Assembly (NCBI RefSeq): GCF_018129995.1
Contig: NZ_JAFCKS010000003.1
Span: 969,412 to 1,033,411, forward strand
Source of the DNA: Bradyrhizobium sp. SZCCT0153
GTDB lineage: Bacteria; Pseudomonadota; Alphaproteobacteria; Rhizobiales; Xanthobacteraceae
DNA length: 64,000 nt
Direction of reading: 5' to 3'
In this document: one piece after another, positions 34,108 through 42,020 of the stretch
Numbering within the stretch: the stretch's first letter is position 1
How the letters are laid out: every line of letters begins with the position of its first letter
Notes under the pieces: generated by a model
Told to the model about the DNA's origin: nothing
The model's input: only the letters and a program-made list of their open reading frames with translations
The model's database searches: none
Translations under genes and position numbers: made by a program

Positions 34108-34534
34108 TCATGCTCTGAAGCACCTCGCTGACCATCGCGAGGTGAGTGCCATGACCGGCATATTGCCGCTTCAGATCGGCAAGATAGGTGTTGGCGACGT
34201 TGAGCCGCTGGGCCAGCGTGCGCGCGAGCAGCAGCGCCACCTCCGGCTTCTCTATGAGGAATGACGCCGCGTCCTCAAACTCGTAGATGACCGAATCCTT
34301 GGCGGCGCGCACCGTTGCGGTATGCGGCAGCCCGAGCAGCACGGACATTTCGCCGAACACCGCGCCGGGCTCGACGATGGTCGCGACCACCGTGTCGCCC
34401 TTGAGCACTTCGAGCCTGCCTTCCACGAGCACGTAGAGGTGACCGCTGCTGGTGCCGCCCTCGGTGACGACGAGCGTGCCGGCCGCGACCGGCCGCTCCG
34501 TTCCGCCGGTGCAATGATCCAGAACTGCGCGCAT
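34046..34534 (-). CDS. Cyclic-nucleotide-binding domain protein (no DNA-binding domain)
   Basis: The 162-aa protein is a single cNMP-binding (CAP_ED) beta-barrel: GTLVVTEGGTSSGHLYVLVEGRLEVLK, then the phosphate-binding cassette EPGAVFGEMSVLLGLPHTATVRA, then helical capping elements. The usual winged-helix domain of Crp/Fnr proteins is absent and there is no transporter or kinase domain. The cassette has GEMSVLLG where GELAL is usual and lacks the canonical R-A pair for cAMP contact. ATG 34534 (MRAVLDHCTGG) is inferred. The 3' end overlaps the convergent metallophosphoesterase gene. Whether it binds cAMP is unknown. Confidence 0.82.
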   Translation of the reverse strand: MRAVLDHCTGGTERPVAAGTLVVTEGGTSSGHLYVLVEGRLEVLKGDTVVATIVEPGAVFGEMSVLLGLPHTATVRAAKDSVIYEFEDAASFLIEKPEVALLLARTLAQRLNVANTYLADLKRQYAGHGTHLAMVSEVLQSMINLPPLEVSPGSDRQSDPRM

Positions 34535-34622
34535 CTTGCGAAAGCTCCCATCGCCGGGGATACCCGGCGATACCAGAGCACATACTAGAGCACGATCCGT
34601 GCCACGCGGCAAATCAACGCGG

Positions 34623-35156
34623 CTACGGCACCCGCGACAGGCGCTTGGCGAGATGGACCGACTGCCAGTCACCGAGGCCGGTATCGGCGAAGCCCGCTTT
34701 CTTCGCAAGACCCCGCATTTCGGTATTGGCCCGCGCAGTCTCGGCCGCAATCATCTCGTGACCGAGATCGCTCGCGCGCCGCTCCATTGCGGTCATCATC
34801 TGGAAGCCAAGGCCCTTGCGCTGGAAGGCGTCGGCGATCGAGATGGCAAACTCGCCGTGCCGCGCGGTCGCATCGTAGGCGTAGAGCGCTTCGCCGATGA
34901 TTGCGCTCTGCCCCTCCTGCGTGAGCTCGGCGAGCAGCGTAAAATGATCGGGACCGCTGGTCTTTGTCAGGCACTCGGCCGCGACCACGGCAAAGTCCGC
35001 CCGCGCGCCCATGAAGCGCCTGTTGCGCGTTGTCGCGGAAAGGCCCGTGAAATAGATCGAGAGGCTTTCAACATCGGAGGCATTGGCGACCCTGATGCAG
35101 AGTGCATCTCTCGTCTCATTCGGCTCGACAGCGGCATCCAGAGATAGCTGTGACAT
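34623..35156 (-). CDS. GNAT family N-acetyltransferase
   Basis: The 177-aa protein has the GNAT fold: NASDVESLSIYFTGLSATTRNRRFMG, then the acetyl-CoA pyrophosphate-binding loop QRKGLGFQMM (R/QxxGxG/A), then RGLAKKAGFADTG. This resembles the acetyltransferase domains that follow acyl-CoA synthetases in protein acetylation systems, but here it is stand-alone. It is cytoplasmic; the substrate is unknown. ATG 35156 (MSQLSLDAA) is preferred; an ATG 12 residues upstream is possible. It is in tandem with the cNMP-binding gene (88 bases between). Confidence 0.85.
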   Translation of the reverse strand: MSQLSLDAAVEPNETRDALCIRVANASDVESLSIYFTGLSATTRNRRFMGARADFAVVAAECLTKTSGPDHFTLLAELTQEGQSAIIGEALYAYDATARHGEFAISIADAFQRKGLGFQMMTAMERRASDLGHEMIAAETARANTEMRGLAKKAGFADTGLGDWQSVHLAKRLSRVP

Positions 35157-35321
35157 GCGCGAGGCTCTCGGCAGGTTGCGTCGAATGCACACCTAGCCGA
35201 GACCGCGCAATTGCCGCTTGGACGGTGCTGCCAATCTTGCGGCCGAAAACGAACAATACGTCGCCCTGGGCCGTGCGTCACATACGGGCCGCGCTCACGC
35301 GGCCTCGCGCCCCGCGCTGCG

Positions 35322-36062
35322 TCACGCCCGAGAGAGTGAAGGCACCTCTTCCGGCATGATCGCCTGGAGGCCGCCGAAGCGGCGTTCGCGGCCATGGAAG
35401 GAGGCCAGGGCCGCGGCGAGATCGGCCGCGTCGAATTCGGGCCACATCCGCTCGGTGAAGTGCAGCTCGGCATAGGCGCCTTCCCAGAGCAGGAAGTCCG
35501 ACAGCCGTTTCTCGCCCGAGGTGCGGATGATGAGATCGACGTCGCGCAAACCCGCCTCGCCGGTGACGAGCTGCGAGAAGGCTTCGCGGGTGAGGCTCGT
35601 CAGCGCCGCCGCCTTCGCCGCCGCGGCGAGGATGGCGTCGCGCGCGGAATAGTCGACCGCGATGCGCAAGTGCAGCGTGCTGCCTTGCACAGTGGCGTCT
35701 TCCGCGCGTGCGATCGCATTGGCGATGCCGTCGGGCAGGCGGTCGCGGCGGCCGATCACCGTGAGACGCACGCCGTTCTTCACCAGACTCTGCACCTCGT
35801 TGGCGAGATAGAAGCGCAAGAGCGTCATCAGCGCGGCGACTTCGGCCTTCGGCCGGCGCCAATTGTCGGTGGAGAACGCATAGAGCGTCAGCGTGCCGAT
35901 GCCCTGCTTGGGCGCGGCCTCGACGATGCGGCGGATCGTCTCGACGCCGGCCTCGTGGCCGCGTACGCGCGACAGGTTGCGGCGTGTCGCCCATCGTCCG
36001 TTGCCGTCCATGATGATACCGACGTGAAGCTTTTCGTCGCAGGACATAGCGCCACTTTGCAT
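35322..36062 (-). CDS. uppS: Isoprenyl transferase, UppS-like
   Basis: The 246-aa protein has cis-prenyltransferase motifs in order: VGIIMDGNGRWA (catalytic Asp19), RGHEAGVETIR, TLYAFSTDNWRRP, and near the end DLIIRTSGEKRLSDFLLWEGAYAELHF. It makes undecaprenyl or a shorter cis-polyprenyl diphosphate, the lipid carrier precursor for peptidoglycan and polysaccharide. I choose ATG 36062 because GGAG lies nine bases upstream; TTG 36080 is an alternative and ATG 36047 another. It is 29 bases downstream of the winged-helix regulator gene, with a palindrome overlapping its start codon. Bradyrhizobia normally keep another uppS in the frr-cdsA-dxr cluster, so this may be a second copy. Confidence 0.92.
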   Translation of the reverse strand: MQSGAMSCDEKLHVGIIMDGNGRWATRRNLSRVRGHEAGVETIRRIVEAAPKQGIGTLTLYAFSTDNWRRPKAEVAALMTLLRFYLANEVQSLVKNGVRLTVIGRRDRLPDGIANAIARAEDATVQGSTLHLRIAVDYSARDAILAAAAKAAALTSLTREAFSQLVTGEAGLRDVDLIIRTSGEKRLSDFLLWEGAYAELHFTERMWPEFDAADLAAALASFHGRERRFGGLQAIMPEEVPSLSRA

Positions 36063-36070
36063 CGCAAAGT
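36054..36070. promoter_or_regulatory. Candidate operator, copy 2, over the uppS start
   Basis: ACTTTGCATCGCAAAGT has 7-bp inverted arms around three bases and contains the uppS ATG (36060-36062 on the minus strand). It is the same size and pattern as the palindrome at 37124-37140 upstream of the regulator operon. Binding by the regulator encoded next door is inferred. Confidence 0.5.
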
Positions 36071-36091
36071 CTCCGGTCAAAAAAAGGGGGA

Positions 36092-36469
36092 TCAGGTCGA
36101 AATGATGCCGAGACGGCCGAGCGGCGGCGCCTCGCGGCCGGCGGCTTTCGCCGCGTCGCGCACCAGGCGCTCGAGCACGGCGAGATAGTCGAGGAAGCGG
36201 CGGCGGCCGGCCTTGGTGAGGCGGCAGGTCGTGTGCGGACGATTGCCCTCATAACCCTTGGTCACCTCGACGAGGCCGGCTTCCTGGAGCACGCCGAGAT
36301 GCCGGCTGAGATTGCCGTCGGTGAGGCCGCAGAGCTGCTTGAGGTCGGCGAACGCCAGACCCTTAGGATGCGCCATCAGCGAGGTCAGAAGGCCGAGCCT
36401 CGCCTTCTCGTGGATCACGCGATCCAGTCCCTCGTAAGAGAAGGGTGCGCTGTCAATCTTCGACATCAT
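36092..36469 (-). CDS. Winged-helix transcriptional regulator (HTH_34-like)
   Basis: The 125-aa protein is an ArsR/MarR-like winged helix: EKARLGLLTSLMAHPKGLAFADLKQLCGLTDGNLSRHLGVLQEAGLVEVTKGYEGNRPHTTCRLTKAGRRRFLDYL. This is the DNA-binding domain pattern of the small regulators (HTH_34) that are usually encoded next to a membrane protein. It overlaps the upstream membrane-protein gene by 17 bases, so the two are translationally coupled, and uppS follows 29 bases on. The palindromes at 37124 and 36054 are candidate operators for autoregulation. No sensor domain is visible. Confidence 0.88.
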   Translation of the reverse strand: MMSKIDSAPFSYEGLDRVIHEKARLGLLTSLMAHPKGLAFADLKQLCGLTDGNLSRHLGVLQEAGLVEVTKGYEGNRPHTTCRLTKAGRRRFLDYLAVLERLVRDAAKAAGREAPPLGRLGIIST

Positions 36470-37070
36470 GGTCTCCGGACGCGAAATACAGAATGCCCGC
36501 CATCATCGACTGCCCGATCACGAAGGGCAGTCCCATGGTCCATGGTGACAGCGTATGGGTTCGGCTCGCCAGCACCACCACCACAAAGCCTGATACGAAA
36601 TACCAGGCGCCGGCCAGCGCGACGGTGCGCGGCAGCGAGCGGACGGAAGCGAAGATGCCGAGCGACACCAGGATCTGCCACAGGCCCGGCAGCAGCCACA
36701 GCGTCTCGCCTGCGAACTTCCACACCACCACCGCAAGCAGCACGCCGGCAACGCCTGCGGGCAGGAACTGCTCGACCGCCTGGTGGATCATGGCATCGGC
36801 AAGGCCGGAATGATGCCGGCGGGAGCGCGCGCGCATCTCGATGCCGATCACCAGGACGGAGAGCACGGCGGCAATGAACCAGCCGAGAAAGAAGCCGAGC
36901 GGCTCGCCGGTGGGATCGCCGAGCAGCCAGAATTGCAGGATCGCGGTGAGAAGCGCGACCGCGCCGGTCGCGGCCATCGTCGCCGGGCCGTAGCCGCGGA
37001 ACGCCGTGCCCGCCGCGATCTGGCTGCGGATCGCCACGATGTCGGCCAGTGCCTTGTCGAGATCGCGCAT
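36453..37070 (-). CDS. Six-helix integral membrane protein of unknown function
   Basis: The 205-aa protein starts with a short amphipathic stretch (MRDLDKALADIVAIRSQIAAG) followed by about six hydrophobic segments, including AVALLTAILQFWLL, LGWFIAAVLSVLVIGIEM, VAGVLLAVVVWKFAG, LVSLGIFASVRSLP and AGAWYFVSGFVVVVLA. The family is not recognised by name. Such proteins are commonly coupled to small winged-helix regulators and may sense envelope signals. Its 3' end overlaps the regulator gene by 17 bases. ATG 37070 is preferred to TTG 37082. The promoter side carries the 17-bp palindrome at 37124-37140. Confidence 0.75.
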   Translation of the reverse strand: MRDLDKALADIVAIRSQIAAGTAFRGYGPATMAATGAVALLTAILQFWLLGDPTGEPLGFFLGWFIAAVLSVLVIGIEMRARSRRHHSGLADAMIHQAVEQFLPAGVAGVLLAVVVWKFAGETLWLLPGLWQILVSLGIFASVRSLPRTVALAGAWYFVSGFVVVVLASRTHTLSPWTMGLPFVIGQSMMAGILYFASGDHDVED

Positions 37071-37123
37071 TGGCAACGCCAAGCCCCACTCCGCCCACGC
37101 TTTTCGGGACCGCTGATCCCCTC

Positions 37124-37140
37124 ACTTTGTATTGCAAAGT
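37124..37140. promoter_or_regulatory. Candidate operator, copy 1, upstream of the regulator operon
   Basis: ACTTTGTATTGCAAAGT has 6-bp inverted arms. It lies 54 bases upstream of the membrane-protein ATG in an AT-richer stretch that includes GTATAC and a further half site GCAAAGT at 37151-37157. It matches the palindrome at the uppS start in 15 of 17 positions. Confidence 0.55.
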
Positions 37141-37272
37141 ATACGGCAAGGCAAAGTAAATGCAAGCCCGAAACTCGCGGCAAGGAGACTGCGCCCGAAC
37201 AGACAACTGGCGGTTGCGTGGCACCACCTCCCACGGATAAGATGGAGGCAAAAGCATTTCCGGGGGGCTGGT

Positions 37273-38520
37273 ATGTGGCTCAAGTCATTCGTCGTCGCGT
37301 CTTCGTTGCAATTGGCCGTCGTCAGCTTGGCGCATGCGGCGGGGCCGTTCGGCTCCATCCACGTCGGCAACTGGAACGGCGGCGCCTTTTCCAATGATTC
37401 GACCGGCGCATTCTCACACTGCGCTGCAAGCACACCTTACGCCAACGGCGTCACTTTGCTTGTTGGCCAGGATGCAAACAACTCCTGGCTGCTCGGCTTT
37501 GCCAATCCAGCATTTCGCTTCAAGAAGGGCGAGAACCTGACGATCGACGTAACCTTCGATGGCCAGACCGAGGCGAGGCTCTTCGGGACGGCGTTTTCCG
37601 AGGTCATGGTCTCCGCAGTTCTGCCCGCCAACGTCGCTCGCGCCCTCCAGAAGGCGAGCCTGATGGTAGCCGTGGCGAGGGGCACACCCTTTCAATTCAG
37701 CCTGACATCAACGGCGCCTTTGGTGGCCGCGGTGACCAATTGTGTCACCAGAGTTAAAGTCGACGGACTGGACAAGGCCGGCGACTTTACAAGGATTGCC
37801 GCCAAGCCGCAGGCCGCGCCGGACAAGCAGGCATCACCGGCAACCGGCAGCAAGTCTGCTCGAACCAAGAGCGGCACAGGCTTTGTCGTCAGCTCCAACG
37901 GGCACGTCGTCACCAACAATCATGTGATTGACGGCTGCGTTGGCGACATCAAGGGCAATCTCACCGGCGAAGCGGCGATGGTGCTGCGCGTGGTGTCGAG
38001 CGATGCCAACAACGATCTCGCTCTGCTGCAGGCGCCGTCGGCGACGGCGTTCAAGGACTTCGCCCGGATTCGCGACCGTTCGATCCGCTCCGGCGATTCC
38101 ATCGTCGCGATCGGCTTTCCCTTCCACGGGCTGCTGACGTCGGATTTCACCGTGACGACCGGGATCGTCAGCTCGCTCAGCGGCCTGCGCAACGATTCGC
38201 GTTTCCTGCAAATCAGCGCGCCCGTGCAGCCCGGCAATAGCGGCGGCCCGCTGTTCGATACCAGCGGACAGATCGTGGGCGTGGTCACGGGCAAGCTCGA
38301 CGGATTACGGATCGCCGCTGCGACCGGCAACATCCCTGAAAACATCAACTTCGCAATCAAGACCGGTGCGCTGCGCGACTTCCTCGACAACTCCGTGGTG
38401 CCCTACCAGACCGCGGAGCCGAAGGGCGAATTCAAGACCACCGACATCGCCGGCAATGCGCGGTCATATACGGTGCTGATCTCGTGCAACGGGACCGAGC
38501 AGGCCGAGGCGAAGCGGTAA
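37273..38520 (+). CDS. Secreted trypsin-like serine protease
   Basis: The 415-aa protein has a signal peptide (MWLKSFVVASSLQLAVVSLAHA), an N-terminal module of about 150 residues with two cysteines and no recognised homology, and a trypsin-like domain. The catalytic triad is His217 (TNNHVID), Asp248 (NNDLALLQ) and Ser323 (PGNSGGPLF), as in Deg/HtrA-type proteases, but no PDZ domain follows. The N-terminal module (HVGNWNGGAFSNDSTGAFSHC) may bind substrate or the cell surface. ATG 37273 is preceded by a G-rich SD (GGGGGG). The protein is periplasmic or exported. The gene is divergent from the membrane-protein/regulator operon. Confidence 0.88.
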   Translation: MWLKSFVVASSLQLAVVSLAHAAGPFGSIHVGNWNGGAFSNDSTGAFSHCAASTPYANGVTLLVGQDANNSWLLGFANPAFRFKKGENLTIDVTFDGQTEARLFGTAFSEVMVSAVLPANVARALQKASLMVAVARGTPFQFSLTSTAPLVAAVTNCVTRVKVDGLDKAGDFTRIAAKPQAAPDKQASPATGSKSARTKSGTGFVVSSNGHVVTNNHVIDGCVGDIKGNLTGEAAMVLRVVSSDANNDLALLQAPSATAFKDFARIRDRSIRSGDSIVAIGFPFHGLLTSDFTVTTGIVSSLSGLRNDSRFLQISAPVQPGNSGGPLFDTSGQIVGVVTGKLDGLRIAAATGNIPENINFAIKTGALRDFLDNSVVPYQTAEPKGEFKTTDIAGNARSYTVLISCNGTEQAEAKR

Positions 38521-38598
38521 GGCCGGGTTCATGCGCGCCATACAGCTGCGCGTTTCGCCGCACCGTTTCATTCCGGATCAAGGCGGCAAGGCACGCAA

Positions 38599-38626
38599 GA
38601 AAAAAGCCCTGCCTTGCGGCAGGGCT
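38599..38626 (-). terminator. Rho-independent terminator of the Bug-protein gene
   Basis: A perfect 9-bp stem AGCCCTGCC-TTGC-GGCAGGGCT (38605-38626) is followed, on the minus strand, by a run of six T (TTTTTTCTTG). It lies 25 bases after the stop of the solute-binding-protein gene. Confidence 0.9.
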
Positions 38627-38650
38627 CCATTCCCGGTCATCGCAACATCG

Positions 38651-39625
38651 CTAATCGACTTTCAAGCCGGCGAACTCGACCACCTTTTTCCACTTCTCGG
38701 TCTCGGCCTTGATCTCCTCGCCGAACGCCTCGGGCGTCTGCACCCGCGGCTCACCGCCGAGCTCGACCAGGCGCTTGGTCATGTCCGGCTCCTTCATCAG
38801 CGCGTTGACCTCGCTGTTCAGCTTGGCGATGATCTCCTTGGGCGTGTTCTTCGGCGCACCCATGCCGAACAGCGCGCTCGCCTCATAGCCCTTCACGGTC
38901 TCGCCGATCGTCGGCACGTCGGGCAGTTGTGGCGAGCGCTCCGCGGTGGTGACGGCGATGGCGCGCAAGCTGCCGGAGCGGATGTGCTGGATGATCGAGG
39001 GCATGTTGTCGAAGATCACCTGGACCTGGCCGCCGAGCATGTCGGTGATCGCAGGTGCCGCACCGCGATAGGGCACGTGCTGCATCTTGCAGCCGGTCAT
39101 CGCCATGAACATCTCGCCGGACAGATGCACCGAAGTGCCGTTGCCGGACGAGGCCATGTTGACCTTGCCGGGATTGGCCTTCACGTATTCGATGAACTCG
39201 GCGACGGTCTTGGCCGGCACGTCCTTGTTGACGGTCATCACGTTCGGCACGCGCTGGAACGAGGCGACCGGCGCGATGTCGCGCACGAAATTGAATTTCA
39301 GATTGGTATAGAGCGAGGCGTTGATGTAGTTGGCCGGATTGACCAGCTGCAGCGTGTAGCCGTCGGGCTCGGCATTGATCACCGATTCGGTGCCGATATT
39401 GTTGCCGGCGCCCGGCTTGTTCTCGATCACGAATTGCTGGCCGAGCTTCTCCGACAGCCGCTGGCCGATCAGCCGCGCCAGGATGTCGGTGGCCCCGCCC
39501 GGCGGATAGCCGACCACCCATTTCACCGGCCGGGCCGGATAATCGGCGGCAAGAGCCTTCGACAGCGGGCTGGCTGCAAGCGGACTGGCGGCGAGCAGGC
39601 TCAGCGCGGTACGGCGAGTGATCAT
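38651..39625 (-). CDS. Bug family tripartite tricarboxylate transporter substrate-binding protein
   Basis: The 324-aa periplasmic solute-binding protein is of the Bug (Bordetella uptake gene) family, with the typical N-lobe YPARPVKWVVGYPPGGATDILARLIGQRLSEKLGQQFVIENKPGAGNNIG and the ligand-loop region ASSGNGTSVHLSGEMFMAMTG. The N-terminus MITRRTALSLLAASPLAASP has a twin arginine and a hydrophobic stretch, fitting Tat or Sec export. The TctA/TctB-type membrane components are not adjacent, so it is an orphan binding protein, as is common in this family. Ligand cannot be told. A strong terminator follows. Confidence 0.93.
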   Translation of the reverse strand: MITRRTALSLLAASPLAASPLSKALAADYPARPVKWVVGYPPGGATDILARLIGQRLSEKLGQQFVIENKPGAGNNIGTESVINAEPDGYTLQLVNPANYINASLYTNLKFNFVRDIAPVASFQRVPNVMTVNKDVPAKTVAEFIEYVKANPGKVNMASSGNGTSVHLSGEMFMAMTGCKMQHVPYRGAAPAITDMLGGQVQVIFDNMPSIIQHIRSGSLRAIAVTTAERSPQLPDVPTIGETVKGYEASALFGMGAPKNTPKEIIAKLNSEVNALMKEPDMTKRLVELGGEPRVQTPEAFGEEIKAETEKWKKVVEFAGLKVD

Positions 39626-39750
39626 CTCAAGGGTTCTCCCACGTGTTGTTCTTGAAAGCCGGATAGCTTGAAAGAGGCGTCGAGGCAGTTGTAACAAAGC
39701 TTGCCGCAGGCGGAAAGTGCACGGGGCATATCACGACGAAAGGATAAGCC

Positions 39751-40161
39751 ATGCCGGTCAAGGTCGAAGCCCTCGATCATCTCGTGATCAACGTCGCCGA
39801 CGTCGCAGCGACCGCTGCGTGGTACGGCAGGATTCTCGGGATGGAAGTCAAGCTGTTCGACCCCGGCGGCGGCAAAGCGCCGCGGACTTCGCTGCAATTC
39901 GGTAACCAGAAGATCAACGTCCGGCCGCGTGACGCCGACAAGGTGGAGTGGTTCACCGCCGACCACCCGACCGCCGGCAGCGAGGATCTGTGCTTTCTCA
40001 CCTCCGCCACGCCCGACGAGGTGGTGGCGCATTTGCAGGCACATGGCGTCGCGATCGAGGAGGGCCCGGCTCCCAAGCAGGGCGCCCGCGGCACGCTGCG
40101 CTCGGTCTATTGCCGGGACCCCGATGGGAGCCTGATCGAGATTTCGTCGTACGCGGATTAG
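39751..40161 (+). CDS. VOC family protein (glyoxalase/bleomycin-resistance type)
   Basis: The 136-aa protein is a single glyoxalase-fold module: LDHLVINVADVAATAAWYGRILGMEVKLF, then SLQFGNQKINVRPRD, DLCFLTSATPDEVVAHLQAHGV and YCRDPDGSLIEISSY. The putative metal ligands are the His in LDHL and the Glu in LIEIS. It resembles the FosX/lactoylglutathione-lyase class, but the precise substrate is unknown. An SD-like AAAGGAT lies before ATG 39751. The gene is between the divergent Bug gene and the acyl-CoA ligase gene. Confidence 0.88.
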   Translation: MPVKVEALDHLVINVADVAATAAWYGRILGMEVKLFDPGGGKAPRTSLQFGNQKINVRPRDADKVEWFTADHPTAGSEDLCFLTSATPDEVVAHLQAHGVAIEEGPAPKQGARGTLRSVYCRDPDGSLIEISSYAD

Positions 40162-40197
40162 CGCGTTCGGGGCGTTCGCTGGCGTCCCAAGTACCTT

Positions 40198-40279
40198 CAT
40201 TGCGAGCGAAGCAAAGCAATCCAGAAATGCCCCCGCAGCGGCAGACTGGACTGCTTCGTCGCAAGGGCTCCTCGCAATG
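40198..40279. repeat. CATTGCGAGC-family extragenic palindrome
   Basis: CATTGCGAGCGAAGCAAAGC begins the left arm and TCGCAATG ends the right arm. The centre contains AATCCAGA and TGGACTGCTTCG, matching the 81-bp copy at 22463 with a few changes. It is between the VOC and acyl-CoA ligase genes and is not likely to be specific to either. Confidence 0.8.
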
Positions 40280-40385
40280 TCGGCGGAGAGACTGCCCCGA
40301 TTTGCTCCCCGCGCCATCCGATGGCAGGAAGACGCAATCATCAAAGGGCAGCCGCCATCAAGATGCAGGCTGCACGGGAGGAACC

Positions 40386-41966
40386 ATGCCAATTCAACAA
40401 GCCACGGCCGGAATCGTCGGTCCGTTCGACGGGCTCGACGTGCCCTGGCTGCTGAAGCTGCGGGCCGAGGTGCGCAGCTCACATCCGTTCCTGATCTGGG
40501 CGCCGTTCGACGCGCCCGCGCGGCACTGGAGCTATGGCGAGTTTCACGAGCGGGTCGGCGCGCTCGCGGCGGGGCTTGCCAGGCGCGGCATCAGGCCAGG
40601 TGAATACGTGCTCATTCACCTGGACAATTGCATCGAGGCGTTGCTGGCCTGGTTCGCCTGCGTCGAACTTGGCGCCATCGCGGTCACCACCAATACCCGC
40701 TCGGCACCGGCCGAGATCGACTATTTCGCCGATCATTGCGGCGCGGTCGCCGCGATCACGCAGCCGGCCTATGCGGAGATCGTCGCGCAGAACTGCCGCA
40801 ACATCCGCTGGATGGCGGTGACCTCGCACGATGCGGGCACGGCACCGGCGCAGGCGATCTCGCGCGGCGACAGTTTCGAATCGCTGTTCGCCGACAGCGC
40901 CGACCGTCCCAGGCGCGCGACCGATCCTTTCGCGCCGTGCAGCGTGCAATATACTTCGGGCACGACATCGCGCCCCAAGGCAGTGCTGTGGACCCACGCC
41001 AACGCATTGTGGGGCGCCAAGGTCAACGCCGCGCACGAGGATTTGCACGCCGGCGACGTGCACCAGGCCTACCTGCCGCTGTTCCACACCAATGCGCTGG
41101 CCTATTCGATGCTGGCGACGCTGTGGGTCGGCGCGACTTGCGTGATCCAGCCCCGCTTCTCCGCCAGCCGGTTCTGGCGCGCCGCGCGCGAGCACGGCTC
41201 GACTTGGACCTCGACGATTCCGTTCTGCATGAAGGCGCTGCTCGAGCAGGAGATCCCGACGGACCACAAATTCCGGCTGTGGGGCTCGGCGATCAACGAG
41301 CCGCCGGCCTTCGCCGCCTTCGGCGTCAAGATCATCGGCTGGTGGGGCATGACCGAGACCATCACCCACGGCATCGTCGGCGAGGTCGATCAGCCCAACA
41401 TCCCGATGTCGATCGGCCGCGCCGCGAGCGAATACCAGATCCGCATCACCGACGATGACGGGCGGCCGACCGAGGTCGGCGACACCGGCAATCTTTCGAT
41501 CAAGGGCATCGCCGGCCTGTCGCTGTTCGCCGAATATCTGCACAACGAGAAGGCGACGCGCGAAAGCTTCGACGAGCACGGCTTCTTTCTCACCGGCGAT
41601 CGCGTGGTGCGGCTTGAGAACGGCTACATCCGCTTCGGGGACCGCAGCAAGGACATGCTCAAGGTCGGCGGCGAGAACGTGGCGGCATCCGAGATCGAGC
41701 AGGTGATCGCACTCGTCCCCGGCGTGCGCGAGGCCGCCGTGGTGGCGAAGACGCATCCGATGCTGGACGAGGTGCCGGTCGTCTTCATCATCCCGCAGGG
41801 CGGCGTCGCGGGCGCAGCCCCCGATCTGCATGATCGCGTGATGGCGGCCTGCCGCACCGGCCTTGCCGACTTCAAGGTGCCGCGCGAGATCAGGCTGGTC
41901 GACGACATGCCGCGCTCGACGCTGGAGAAGGTCGCGAAGGCGGAGCTGAGGAAGATGGTGGGGTGA
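40386..41966 (+). CDS. AMP-binding acyl-CoA ligase/synthetase
   Basis: The 526-aa adenylate-forming enzyme activates a carboxylic acid as acyl-AMP and then acyl-CoA. The phosphate-binding loop YTSGTTSRPKA (residue 189 on) precedes the GWWGMTETITHG motif, the TGDRVV aspartate and the C-terminal lid with GDRSKDMLKVGGENVAASEIE. The final LEKVAKAELRK supplies the catalytic lysine. GGGAGGA before ATG 40386 is a strong SD. The substrate is unknown; the sequence resembles CaiC/fatty-acid or aromatic acid CoA ligases. Confidence 0.9.
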   Translation: MPIQQATAGIVGPFDGLDVPWLLKLRAEVRSSHPFLIWAPFDAPARHWSYGEFHERVGALAAGLARRGIRPGEYVLIHLDNCIEALLAWFACVELGAIAVTTNTRSAPAEIDYFADHCGAVAAITQPAYAEIVAQNCRNIRWMAVTSHDAGTAPAQAISRGDSFESLFADSADRPRRATDPFAPCSVQYTSGTTSRPKAVLWTHANALWGAKVNAAHEDLHAGDVHQAYLPLFHTNALAYSMLATLWVGATCVIQPRFSASRFWRAAREHGSTWTSTIPFCMKALLEQEIPTDHKFRLWGSAINEPPAFAAFGVKIIGWWGMTETITHGIVGEVDQPNIPMSIGRAASEYQIRITDDDGRPTEVGDTGNLSIKGIAGLSLFAEYLHNEKATRESFDEHGFFLTGDRVVRLENGYIRFGDRSKDMLKVGGENVAASEIEQVIALVPGVREAAVVAKTHPMLDEVPVVFIIPQGGVAGAAPDLHDRVMAACRTGLADFKVPREIRLVDDMPRSTLEKVAKAELRKMVG

Positions 41967-41970
41967 GGAT

Positions 41971-42016
41971 GTCATCCCGGCCTGGTGCGCAATTGCGCAC
42001 GAGGGCCGGGACGACA
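41971..42016. repeat. Extragenic palindrome between two convergent genes
   Basis: GTCATCCCGGCC pairs with GGCCGGGACGAC around an inner GTGCGCAATTGCGCAC palindrome. It covers the gap after the acyl-CoA ligase and before the convergent HD-GYP gene end and may terminate both. Confidence 0.65.
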
Positions 42017-42020
42017 AAAC

